Below are positions 8,423 to 16,715 of a stretch of DNA of 64,000 bases, piece after piece. Below the pieces are notes generated by a model. The model made no database searches, was not told the DNA's origin, and saw nothing but the letters and a program-made list of their open reading frames with translations. The stretch spans positions 1-64,000 of the forward strand of contig CACXMS010000006.1 in assembly GCA_902768795.1 (NCBI GenBank), read 5' to 3'. Position 1 is the first letter of the stretch, and each line of letters starts with the position of its first letter. Made by a program: the position numbers and the translations under genes. This stretch comes from an uncultured Eubacteriales bacterium. GTDB lineage: Bacteria; Bacillota; Clostridia; Christensenellales; CAG-138.

Positions 8423-9241
8423 ATGCGATTGTTATTGGGAGCGGCGGTGCGGCAGAGCATTGAAGCGGAAGTATCGGAACGTCTTGCGGCGATTGCAAAA
8501 AAAGGCGAGAGCGTTTGTATCGCCTTGTTCCGGGTAGGGGAACGGGAGGATGACCGGCGATATGAGCGGTCGATCCTTCGCGCGTGCGAGCGGCTCGGTA
8601 TTCTGACGGAGCAGACGGCGCTTTCGGAGTCCGTACCCGAAGAAACGCTTTATGCCGCGCTTCGGGAGGCAGCGATTGATGAAAGGATCGACGGAATCCT
8701 GCTGTTTCGGCCGCTTCCGCAAGCGCTTCGAACCGAGCGCATTCGCACGGCGGTTCCTCCGGGGAAGGACATCGACGGCGCGCTGCTCGAGGAAAGCGCG
8801 TTTACGCCATGTACGCCGGAAGGATGCATGCATCTGTTGAAAACGTATGGGATCGACCCGAACGGAAAACGCTGCGTCGTTGTAGGAAGAAGCCCCGTCG
8901 TTGGGAAACCGCTTGCCAATCTGCTCAGAACTGCAGGCGGCGAAGTCGTTGTATGCCATACGCAGACGCCGGATGTTCGCGCCGAAACACGGCAGGCTGA
9001 GCTGCTTTTCGTTGCCTGCGGAAAGCCGGAAATGATCGATCAATCGTATTTGCGTGAGGGACAGACGATCATCGACGTCGGGTTTCACACGATCGACGGA
9101 CGCATTTGCGGCGACGTCAAAGCACAGGATGCCGAGTTGCTTGCAAGCGCATATACGCCTGTGCCCGGCGGCGTCGGCGCGTGTACGCTGTCCGTTCTGA
9201 TGCTTCATGCGGTACAGGCACACGAAGGGAAACCCGTATGA
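8423..9241 (+). CDS. folD: FolD-like methylenetetrahydrofolate dehydrogenase, divergent active site
   Basis: 272 residues. FolD interconverts methylene-, methenyl- and formyl-tetrahydrofolate in the cytoplasm. The NADP-binding half is typical: GRSPVVGKPLANLL and PVPGGVGACTLSVL. The folate-binding half is unusual. In the motif YxxxKxKxCxxxGI the catalytic Lys is replaced (here YERSILRACERLGI). The Gln of LVQLPLP is also replaced (LLFRPLP). These residues serve the cyclohydrolase and dehydrogenase steps in studied FolD enzymes, so activity is uncertain. I prefer the ATG at 8423, which has GGAGA six bases upstream, over the in-frame ATG at 8408, which has no SD. It overlaps the next gene (ATGA at 9238). 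Confidence 0.82.
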   Translation: MRLLLGAAVRQSIEAEVSERLAAIAKKGESVCIALFRVGEREDDRRYERSILRACERLGILTEQTALSESVPEETLYAALREAAIDERIDGILLFRPLPQALRTERIRTAVPPGKDIDGALLEESAFTPCTPEGCMHLLKTYGIDPNGKRCVVVGRSPVVGKPLANLLRTAGGEVVVCHTQTPDVRAETRQAELLFVACGKPEMIDQSYLREGQTIIDVGFHTIDGRICGDVKAQDAELLASAYTPVPGGVGACTLSVLMLHAVQAHEGKPV

Positions 9242-10032
9242 TCCGACTGCTTGCGCTTGATCTTGACGATACGCTGGTCGTGTCCGGGAGGCCGGTTTCG
9301 CCGCGCAACTGCGCGGCAATTGCCGCCGTGCGCGAAAAAGGCGTAAAAGTGGTTATTGCAACGGGACGCGGATTTGCGGGTTCCATGCCGATCCCAAAAC
9401 AGCTCGGCCTGACAGAGCCCGTGATCAATTACGGCGGATCTCTCGTCAGCGACGGGCAAACCGGAGAGCCGCTTTATACGCATTATTTGCAGGACGAAGA
9501 TATCCGGGCGTGTTTTTCGGCAGCGGATCGCTTCGGCTTGCATGCGCAGATTTATGACGGGGATACCGTGATTGTCCGCAAATGGGGATTGTTTGCCGAG
9601 CAATACTGTGCTGCCCTGCATTTGCCGTATCGGATCGAGCCGAATCTTCTGCAAAAGAAACCGCTTGCGTCTCCAAAGGTTTTGCTTTTTGCAGAGCCGC
9701 CCGTTGCGGATGAGATGCTTCAAAAGGTCAGTGCGCTTCTTCCGGAGCATCTTCAGGCGCTGACGAGCAAACCGGGTTTTTTGGAGATCGGCGACAGAAG
9801 GGTCGGAAAGGACACGGCCCTTCGCTGGATCGCATCGTATTTTGGGTTCAAACGGGAAGAGATCGCGGCGATCGGAGATAATACGCTCGATCAGAGCATG
9901 ATCGAATGGGCGGGCGTGGGATGCTGCGTCGCGAACGGCGCAGAATCCGTCAAAGCCGTCGCCGATCGGGTTTTGCCCCGATGCGAAGACGACGGCGTCG
10001 CTTGGTTTATTGAAACTGAGCTGCTATCATGA
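9238..10032 (+). CDS. HAD-superfamily hydrolase (Cof type)
   Basis: 264 residues. The nucleophile motif DLDDTL is at residues 8-13, and the C-terminal motif IGDNTLDQSMIEWAGVG supplies the metal-binding Asp. A C2-type cap lies between. The Cof family dephosphorylates sugar phosphates or related small molecules; the substrate cannot be read from sequence. The ATG at 9238 overlaps the folD stop (ATGA) and has AAGGGA upstream, so the longer frame starting at 9106 is rejected. Its 3' end overlaps the convergent radical SAM gene by six bases, leaving no room for a terminator between them. Confidence 0.88.
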   Translation: MIRLLALDLDDTLVVSGRPVSPRNCAAIAAVREKGVKVVIATGRGFAGSMPIPKQLGLTEPVINYGGSLVSDGQTGEPLYTHYLQDEDIRACFSAADRFGLHAQIYDGDTVIVRKWGLFAEQYCAALHLPYRIEPNLLQKKPLASPKVLLFAEPPVADEMLQKVSALLPEHLQALTSKPGFLEIGDRRVGKDTALRWIASYFGFKREEIAAIGDNTLDQSMIEWAGVGCCVANGAESVKAVADRVLPRCEDDGVAWFIETELLS

Positions 10033-10911
10033 AAGATCGATCCGATCGGAAAACGGCGGCGTGAAAGACGATCCGACGCTGTCAAGTCCCTGCGTCAACA
10101 CATCGGAAAAACCGAGGGAGAGGCAGTATTCCACAGCGGAATCGTACTCCCGCTGCGTGAGCCGACGCGAAAGCGCAGGTTCTTTGCAAGCAGGGTTCGG
10201 CGTATATTGCGACATCAGGGAAAGCGGACAGTCCGTTCCGAACCGCTCGGCAACGGCGTCCAGAACGGCGCGCGTATCAAATACGCAGCCGGGAAGAACA
10301 AGATGACGAATGCGAACGCCGCGCACGGCGATTCCGTTCTCATCAAGCCGCATAAACCCGACCTGTCGGATCATCTCGGCAATGGCGTCCATCGCGACCG
10401 GAAAATATCCTTCCGCCCGGGAGAACCGCCTGGCGAGCCGATCGTCCCGGTATTTCAGATCCGGAAGATACAGGTCGATCAGACTTTCAAAGGAGCGAAT
10501 CGTATCAACGGACTCATAGGAACCTGTATTGTAGAGAACGGGAATCGTAAGCCCGTTCTTTTTTGCGGAAAGGAGGGCGGAACGGATTGCGTCGCGATGC
10601 GGGGTCGGCGTTACAAGGTTGATGTTGTGCGCGCCCATTGCCTGAAGGCGCAGCATCGTTGCCGACAGTTTGTCGACGGAAACCGGTTCGCCGAGCGTGC
10701 CGTCCTGAATCGCCATGTTCTGGCAGAAAACGCATTTCAGATTGCAGCCGGAAAAGAAGATTGTTCCGCTGCCGCGCGTTCCGCTGATGCACGGCTCCTC
10801 ATCGAAATGAAGTGCGGCGCGTGCAATTTTCGGAACGGAAGAACAGCCGCAAAACCCGTTTGCGGCTGTTCGGTCAATCTGACAGTTTCTTGGGCAAAGC
10901 GTACAACTCAT
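10027..10911 (-). CDS. PflX-like radical SAM protein
   Basis: 294 residues. The N-terminus is Cys-rich (CTLCPRNCQIDR then GFCGC), the pattern of the PflX/COG1313 group of pyruvate formate-lyase activating enzyme relatives. The radical SAM cluster is CNLKCVFCQN (CxxxCxxC) near residue 55, preceded by GSGTIFFSG. It is expected to bind a 4Fe-4S cluster and use SAM to generate a radical; the protein target is unknown. Its ATG overlaps the stop of the NlpC/P60 gene (ATGA at 10908-10911), so the two are co-transcribed on the minus strand. Confidence 0.85.
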   Translation of the reverse strand: MSCTLCPRNCQIDRTAANGFCGCSSVPKIARAALHFDEEPCISGTRGSGTIFFSGCNLKCVFCQNMAIQDGTLGEPVSVDKLSATMLRLQAMGAHNINLVTPTPHRDAIRSALLSAKKNGLTIPVLYNTGSYESVDTIRSFESLIDLYLPDLKYRDDRLARRFSRAEGYFPVAMDAIAEMIRQVGFMRLDENGIAVRGVRIRHLVLPGCVFDTRAVLDAVAERFGTDCPLSLMSQYTPNPACKEPALSRRLTQREYDSAVEYCLSLGFSDVLTQGLDSVGSSFTPPFSDRIDLS

Positions 10912-12164
10912 CCGAACACGCGCCTTCCGCAGACAAAGTATTGATCCCAGTATTTCCCGGAAACAATCGAGCTTCGAACAACCTGTCCCTTTGATGAACT
11001 GGCATGAATAAACCCGGATCCGCCCGTGCAGATGCCGACGTGGCTGACCTTATCGGAACTCGGGCTGCACCAGAAGATCAGGTCGCCCGCCTTGAGATCG
11101 GAAATTTTCTCGATCTTCTTCCAACGGCTGTTTTCCGAATAAGAGGCGGCGGTAGACCGGCTGACGGAAAGGCCGGCCTTTCTCATGCAATAGTAGGCGA
11201 GACCGGAACAGTCAAAGGCGTCCGGGCCGTGCGCGCCCCAGAGATACGGATCCCCGATTTGCGCCTGCGCGCATGCGATCATGCCGGAAACGCCGGAACC
11301 GTAGCTGTCTTTTTCCACGCCGGGCTTGTTTGTTACGCGCGGCGTTGCGGTAGCGCCGGGTTTCGGCGTTGTTTTGCTGCCGGTGCCCTGCTTTTGCGTC
11401 GGCCCGGGCGTCGGAGAGGGCGTCGGGGTAGGCGTGGCGAGGGAGACTGCGATGTCCGAATACAAAACGGAATAAACCGTATGATTGATCTCGCCGTCTA
11501 CCGCGATCGCATTCTTGGTTTGGAACAGACGAACCGCGGATTCGGTTTTTGGACCGAAATAGCCCGAAACCTTGTCCGAATAATATCCGAGCTCACAAAG
11601 CCGCTCCTGCGCGTCTTTTACATCAATTCCGTTGTCGTTGAGCTTGGCACGGTAGGACTGCGCGTCGTCGGCAAACAGCATGTCCTGCAGCGCGGCCGAG
11701 GCGATACCCGTTTGCGGAAGATCGTTTGCGCGTTGAAACAGCTTCACGGCATTCTCTGTGGAAACGGTGTAAAGACTGGCTACTTCGTCGTAATCCATGT
11801 AGCCGAGCTCCATCAGCCGTTCGTGCAAAGCGGCGACCGATGTGCTTTCTGCGCCGATCTGGAGAGTTGCGTAGCGGGAAACGACAATCGCTCCGCTCTC
11901 CGCGGGAACCGCGGTGGGCTCCTCGGTCGGCGCTTCGGTCAGAGGGGGTTCTGCGGTTGACAAAACAGGCGCTTCGATTTCATACTGCCGGATCGTCAGA
12001 TATTCGCTCTGCCGGTTTGCGTCCTTCAAAAAAGAGAGGGACCCGAATTTCAAAGTGACGGAGCAAATCAAAACGACCGTCAGCATACCGATCATGCCGA
12101 CCGTTAAGATAATGATGCCGAGCGGAAAGCGAAGCCCGGATTTACCGCGCAGATGTTTCATCAA
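10908..12164 (-). CDS. NlpC/P60 peptidoglycan hydrolase with two peptidoglycan-binding domains
   Basis: 418 residues. One membrane helix near 15-38 anchors the protein, with the rest outside. Two PG_binding_1 repeats follow (about 95-160 and 165-230), each with the LxxLGY...TxxAVxxFQ pattern. A Pro/Thr linker and a C-terminal NlpC/P60 domain (about 285-418) come next. The catalytic Cys is in DCSGLAYYC, His in SHVGIC, and a third polar residue in IHASS. The family cleaves D-Glu-to-diamino-acid bonds in stem peptides, so it likely serves wall turnover. GGGAGG lies about nine bases before the ATG on the minus strand. It is divergent from the ABC-F gene. Confidence 0.9.
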   Translation of the reverse strand: MMKHLRGKSGLRFPLGIIILTVGMIGMLTVVLICSVTLKFGSLSFLKDANRQSEYLTIRQYEIEAPVLSTAEPPLTEAPTEEPTAVPAESGAIVVSRYATLQIGAESTSVAALHERLMELGYMDYDEVASLYTVSTENAVKLFQRANDLPQTGIASAALQDMLFADDAQSYRAKLNDNGIDVKDAQERLCELGYYSDKVSGYFGPKTESAVRLFQTKNAIAVDGEINHTVYSVLYSDIAVSLATPTPTPSPTPGPTQKQGTGSKTTPKPGATATPRVTNKPGVEKDSYGSGVSGMIACAQAQIGDPYLWGAHGPDAFDCSGLAYYCMRKAGLSVSRSTAASYSENSRWKKIEKISDLKAGDLIFWCSPSSDKVSHVGICTGGSGFIHASSSKGQVVRSSIVSGKYWDQYFVCGRRVFG

Positions 12165-12252
12165 AAAACCTCCCGATTCGACTTCATTATAACAAAGAAA
12201 AAGCGCGAATTCGCGGAGGAATCTTGAAATTTTTATGAAGTTTTTTTTACTA

Positions 12253-12281
12253 TTCCATTCATCGGGGAGTTGTGCTATACT
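12253..12281 (+). promoter_or_regulatory. Promoter placing the ABC-F start at the mRNA 5' end
   Basis: TTCCAT (12253-12258), a 17-nt spacer and TATACT (12276-12281). The ATG at 12292 is only ten bases after the -10, so the transcript would be leaderless or nearly so. Confidence 0.5.
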
Positions 12282-12291
12282 ATATTTATCT

Positions 12292-14217
12292 ATGGCAATT
12301 CTTCGAGCGATAAAACTGCAGAAATCTTACGGCGCGCGCACGTTGTTTACGGACGTTTCGTTTGAGTTGCAGCCCAACGAGCGCGTTGGGCTGATTGGCG
12401 TAAACGGCTCCGGGAAATCCACGCTGTTTCGGATTCTGCTGGGGAAGGAATCATTTGACAGCGGTTCTGTTTCGCTTTCCCCTTCTGCACGCATCACGGA
12501 GGTTGAACAGCGTCCCGATACGGCGCGTGATGTTGATCTGTTCACGTTCACGCTTGAAGCGTTTGCAGAGTTACTGGAAACGGAGCGACGTCTTGGCGAA
12601 GTCGTTCGCAGAATTGAATGGGAACCTGAAAACCGGAATCGACTCATCGAATTGCAGGATTCGCTTTTGACCGCGTTTGATCGTGCCGGCGGCAATACGT
12701 TTCGCGCCCGAACACGATCGGCGCTGCTCGGACTCGGATTTTCGGAAGACGATTTTTCCCGCCCGATCGGGGCGTTTTCGGGCGGGCAGATTTCAAAAGC
12801 AATGCTTGCCAGGGCAATCTTGTCCGAGGCGGATGTACTGCTGCTCGATGAACCGACAAACAATCTTGACGTTGCGGCAATCCGCTGGCTGGAAGATTAT
12901 CTGAAGAGCTTTCGCGGCGCAGTTTTGGTTGTTTCCCATGACCGTGCCTTTTTGGATGCGGTTGTTACGCGGATACTGGAACTGTCTCACGGCACGATCC
13001 GCGGCGCGCAGGGCAACTATACGCGCTATATGGAACAGAAGCTGACGGCGCGCGAGCTTGCACAGAAGCAGTATTTCCGACAGCAGAAGGAGATTCGCCG
13101 CATCGAAGGCATTATTGAACAGCAGCGGCGATGGAATCAGGAGCGGAACTATATCACGATTGCTTCCAAACAGAAGCAGATTGATCGCATTCGCGCCGAA
13201 ATGGTGCCGCCTGAGCGGGATGAAAAGCACGTTGTTTTTCGTTTTCCGGAGCCGAAACCGACCGGCAATGAAGTGATCGAGCTGAAAGAGCTTGCCAAAT
13301 CATACGGCGCCGCTTTTGTATTCGATCATGCGAACGCAATGATTCGAAAGGGAGAATGTGTCTGTCTGATCGGAGAAAACGGCTGCGGGAAATCGACGCT
13401 TTTGAAAATCCTGACCGGAGAGGAAGCGCCGACCGGCGGGACATATCGGCTCGGCGCGGGTGTTCAGATCGGGTACTACGCACAGCATACGGATGATCTG
13501 GACGATACCAAAACGGTGCTCGAAGAGCTTTACGATGCGTTTCCGCGCATGACGCCGAACGAGCTGCGTGGATTTTTGGGAATGTTTCTGTTCCCCGGGG
13601 ATGACATACAGAAAGGGATCGGAACGCTTTCCGGCGGCGAACGGGCGAGGATTCAGTTGCTGAAATTGGTATTGTCCGGCGCGAATGTTCTTTTGCTGGA
13701 CGAGCCGACGAATCATCTCGACATTGCTTCCGCGGAAGTGTTGGAGCGCGCATTGGAACAGTTTACGGGGACGGTTCTGATCGTTTCCCATGACCGATAC
13801 CTTGTGCGCCGGCTTGCAGATCGCGTTATGCTGCTGACCCGGCATGGGATCACGGAACAGACGGATGAATCCGAGGATCTGTTTGAACGCATTCGTCCGG
13901 CGCAGCGGACGGTGCAGGCGGAACAGCCCAAGAATCTTTCCGGGAATCTATATCTTCGCCGCAAAGAAGCGAAATCCGCTCTGCTGCAAGCGAAACAGAC
14001 GCTTCGGCAGATTGAGCGTGAAATCGAGGAAAACGATTCGGAGCGGGAAGCATGTCAGACCGAAATGACGGCGGCGACGGAACGAGGGGATTATGAACGG
14101 ATCCGAGCGATCTGCGACAGATTGACGGAGCTGCAGGTAAAGGAATCGGAACTCTATGAACGGCTTGAAAAAGCCGAACGAGCATATCACAATCTGGATA
14201 CGGAGGAAGCAGTATGA
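12292..14217 (+). CDS. ABC-F family ATPase
   Basis: 641 residues with two ABC ATPase domains and no membrane helices, the ABC-F arrangement. These proteins bind the ribosomal E-site, and some protect against antibiotics. Domain 1 has Walker A GVNGSGKST, signature FSGGQ and Walker B VLLLDEPTNNLD. Domain 2 has GENGCGKST, LSGGERARIQ and LLLDEPTNHLD. The linker between them is basic and the C-terminus (about 560-641) is a predicted coiled coil. The start MAILRAIKLQKS is the only sensible one; an in-frame ATG at 12235 lies upstream of the promoter. No SD is visible. The stop overlaps the next start (ATGA at 14214). Confidence 0.9.
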   Translation: MAILRAIKLQKSYGARTLFTDVSFELQPNERVGLIGVNGSGKSTLFRILLGKESFDSGSVSLSPSARITEVEQRPDTARDVDLFTFTLEAFAELLETERRLGEVVRRIEWEPENRNRLIELQDSLLTAFDRAGGNTFRARTRSALLGLGFSEDDFSRPIGAFSGGQISKAMLARAILSEADVLLLDEPTNNLDVAAIRWLEDYLKSFRGAVLVVSHDRAFLDAVVTRILELSHGTIRGAQGNYTRYMEQKLTARELAQKQYFRQQKEIRRIEGIIEQQRRWNQERNYITIASKQKQIDRIRAEMVPPERDEKHVVFRFPEPKPTGNEVIELKELAKSYGAAFVFDHANAMIRKGECVCLIGENGCGKSTLLKILTGEEAPTGGTYRLGAGVQIGYYAQHTDDLDDTKTVLEELYDAFPRMTPNELRGFLGMFLFPGDDIQKGIGTLSGGERARIQLLKLVLSGANVLLLDEPTNHLDIASAEVLERALEQFTGTVLIVSHDRYLVRRLADRVMLLTRHGITEQTDESEDLFERIRPAQRTVQAEQPKNLSGNLYLRRKEAKSALLQAKQTLRQIEREIEENDSEREACQTEMTAATERGDYERIRAICDRLTELQVKESELYERLEKAERAYHNLDTEEAV

Positions 14218-15332
14218 TTTGGAACCATTTTCCTGTCGGGCTGAATTTTTCGGTTGCAGACTTTTCGGAGGAAACGAAACGCGAATGTTGGAAACTCGCC
14301 TTGTCTGCGCTTGCGGCGGTCGATGCAGAGCAGTATGCGGAGATGAAACTCTATGATCTTTGCACGGAGGGCGCGCCCGCGAGCGCAGAGAAGGAGTACG
14401 TCTGTATTCTGGATCATCGGCATGTGACGCAGTCGCGCGTGACGCTTGCGGCATGGAAGAAAATGCCTGCGCTGTTTGCGAAGCTCAGCCTGCATTTTCC
14501 GTTCTATCAGGCAAATGCGCTCGACCCGTTTGCCGGCTACCCGCTGCTTGCGGAAGTATTGACCGACGGATCGCTGAACCGATCCGAAACCGGAAAAACG
14601 CTTCTGCCCGAACGGCTTCCTGAGCCGCTTCGACCGGGAGAGGGCCGTAAAGTATTGATTGCCGGGAAAGTTGCGCTTACGCCGCTCGGCTGGGCGGATT
14701 CGCTGAAAAAAAGCGGAGAAACGGCTGCCGAGAGCGGCGCGGAGGTTTCCTATCTGCCGTATGCCGAAGGGGGAATCGGAACGACATACGCGGTCGGCGT
14801 TGCGCGCCGCGGCCGGTTCGAATGGCTTGAGTCGATCAATACGGCCGGAGAAACGGCGAAGATTTTGTTCGCCGCTGTTCCGAACTTTACGGTCATCTTT
14901 GATTGCGCCTCCGTTTTGACGCCAAACGGCGCGACGGTCGCGCCGTCGCGCGCGCTTGGGAAAGCGATCCGAAAGCTCCTGGATTACGGGTATTGGAACA
15001 TGATCCTTCCGATGGCTGATTTTACGGATACGGACGGCGGAGAAGGGCTGCTTGAAGCGCTCTCGACGGCGGAGGATCCCGAAAAGATCGATCCCAGACT
15101 GGCGGATACGCATTTTGTGATTCTGACAGCCGACGGCAGCGTCCCGGAAACGGGAAGCGCAAAGCGGCTCAAAGAACGCGGCGCAGAGGTCGTTTCCGCT
15201 GCGGACGCGCTTTTTGAACAACTGAATCTTGCGCGGCGCGCGGCAGATGCGGATGAAATCCGCCTGACCGACGGGGAAGCCGATCCGATTGCACAGCGGC
15301 TGCTTGCCGCCCGTGCGAACGCGAAGCAATAA
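14214..15332 (+). CDS. Glycerate-kinase-like protein, divergent
   Basis: 372 residues. The C-terminal half resembles glycerate kinase type 1. A segment reading CASVLTPNGATVAPSRALGKAI is followed by KLLDYGYWNMILPMADFT and DTDGGEGLLEAL. This matches the family order of a TyGtGelI-type helix, a beta strand and a DGGxGxxxAL substrate loop. An earlier YAEGGIGT may correspond to the ADGGEGT loop. The N-terminal ~130 residues do not match what I know of the family. Kinase activity is therefore only a suggestion. The gene overlaps the ABC-F gene by four bases and precedes the nucleoside phosphorylase by 57 bases. Confidence 0.5.
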   Translation: MIWNHFPVGLNFSVADFSEETKRECWKLALSALAAVDAEQYAEMKLYDLCTEGAPASAEKEYVCILDHRHVTQSRVTLAAWKKMPALFAKLSLHFPFYQANALDPFAGYPLLAEVLTDGSLNRSETGKTLLPERLPEPLRPGEGRKVLIAGKVALTPLGWADSLKKSGETAAESGAEVSYLPYAEGGIGTTYAVGVARRGRFEWLESINTAGETAKILFAAVPNFTVIFDCASVLTPNGATVAPSRALGKAIRKLLDYGYWNMILPMADFTDTDGGEGLLEALSTAEDPEKIDPRLADTHFVILTADGSVPETGSAKRLKERGAEVVSAADALFEQLNLARRAADADEIRLTDGEADPIAQRLLAARANAKQ

Positions 15333-15389
15333 TCGGGTATTGCGGCAGCGGGGCAACCGATTCGGGGAATATCATACGGAGGTAGTACG

Positions 15390-16715
15390 ATGCGAACAGT
15401 TGACTTGATTGAGAAAAAAGTGCAGCACGGCGAACTGACGACCGAAGAGATTGCGTTCTTGATCAAAGGATTTCTCGACGGAACCGTGCCGGATTATCAG
15501 ATGGCCGCCATGCAGATGGCGATCGTGTTTAACGGCATGACCGATCGGGAAGCGACCGATCTGACGATGCAGATGATGCATTCGGGCGAAGTCGTGGATC
15601 TGTCCGGGCTGAAAGGCGTCAAGGTGGATAAGCATTCGACCGGCGGCGTCGGCGATACGACAACGCTGGTGATTGCGCCGCTTGTCGCCGCATGCGGCGG
15701 CACGGTTGCCAAGATGAGCGGCAGGGGCCTCGGCCATACGGGCGGAACGCTTGATAAGCTCGAATCCATTCCCGGCACGCAGACGGAGATTCCTTTGGAT
15801 CGCTTCCGGAGGATTGTGGACAACATCGGCGTTGCGGTAATCGGTCAGTCGGGCGATCTTGATCCCGCGGACAAGAAAATGTATGCGCTGCGCGATGTAA
15901 CGGCGACCGTCCGAAGCATCCCGCTGATCGCGGCCAGCATTATGTCCAAAAAGCTTGCTGCCGGCGCGGATGCGATCGTGCTGGACGTCAAGGTCGGAAA
16001 CGGCGCGTTTATGCGAACCCGTGCGGAAGGCGAAACGCTTGCAAAGCTGATGGTCGAAATCGGCGACCGCGTCGGACGCCGCGTGATCGCGGTGATTACC
16101 GATATGAACCAGCCGCTCGGCATGGCGGTAGGCAATGCGCTTGAAGTCAAGGAAGCCGTGGAACTGCTTTCGGGCAAAATCCCCGCGGGCGATCCGCTGT
16201 ATGAGATCTGTATGCTGCTCGGAACAAAGATGCTTCGCCTGTCCGATCTGGCCGATTCCGACGAAACGGCGCGGAACATGCTGACCGAAGCGCTTGAAAA
16301 CGGATCCGGTCTGAAAAAACTGCGGCAGATGATTGCCGCGCAGGGCGGCGACGCTTCTTTCCTCTGTATGGAACGGATTGATGAACTCGTTCGCGTCCGG
16401 GAAATGACGCCGGTATATGCCGCGGAGGAAGGGTATCTGTATGCGATTGACACAGAGCGCGTCGGAACGGCAGCGCAGATGCTCGGCGCAGGAAGGGCGA
16501 CCAAAGCCGATACGATCGATCCGGCGGTCGGTCTGGTCATGAAGAAGCGCATCGGCGATTACGTTCGCAAGGATGAGCCGCTTTGCATGATTTACAGCAA
16601 CGATCCGGCAAAAACCGAGGATTCGGCAGCGATGTTCCTCTCGGCGATCACGATCTCGCAGAATAAACCGGAGCATCATCCGATGGTCTATTGTGTCATA
16701 GGAGACGAGAATTGA
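15390..16715 (+). CDS. pdp: Pyrimidine-nucleoside phosphorylase
   Basis: 441 residues. It splits uridine, thymidine or deoxyuridine with phosphate into base and (deoxy)ribose-1-phosphate in the cytoplasm. Family motifs are KHSTGGVGDTT at 81-91 (phosphate and substrate binding) and MSGRGLGHTGGTLDKLES near 109-126, the thymidine/pyrimidine phosphorylase signature. Length and the dimer-forming N-terminal helical domain are normal. CGGAGG lies before the ATG. Its TGA overlaps the TTG start of polA. Confidence 0.95.
   Translation: MRTVDLIEKKVQHGELTTEEIAFLIKGFLDGTVPDYQMAAMQMAIVFNGMTDREATDLTMQMMHSGEVVDLSGLKGVKVDKHSTGGVGDTTTLVIAPLVAACGGTVAKMSGRGLGHTGGTLDKLESIPGTQTEIPLDRFRRIVDNIGVAVIGQSGDLDPADKKMYALRDVTATVRSIPLIAASIMSKKLAAGADAIVLDVKVGNGAFMRTRAEGETLAKLMVEIGDRVGRRVIAVITDMNQPLGMAVGNALEVKEAVELLSGKIPAGDPLYEICMLLGTKMLRLSDLADSDETARNMLTEALENGSGLKKLRQMIAAQGGDASFLCMERIDELVRVREMTPVYAAEEGYLYAIDTERVGTAAQMLGAGRATKADTIDPAVGLVMKKRIGDYVRKDEPLCMIYSNDPAKTEDSAAMFLSAITISQNKPEHHPMVYCVIGDEN

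Noticed and set aside
12235-12291. Upstream ATG adding 19 residues to the ABC-F protein
   Set aside because: It would lie before the likely promoter, has no SD, and the extra residues do not belong to the family.
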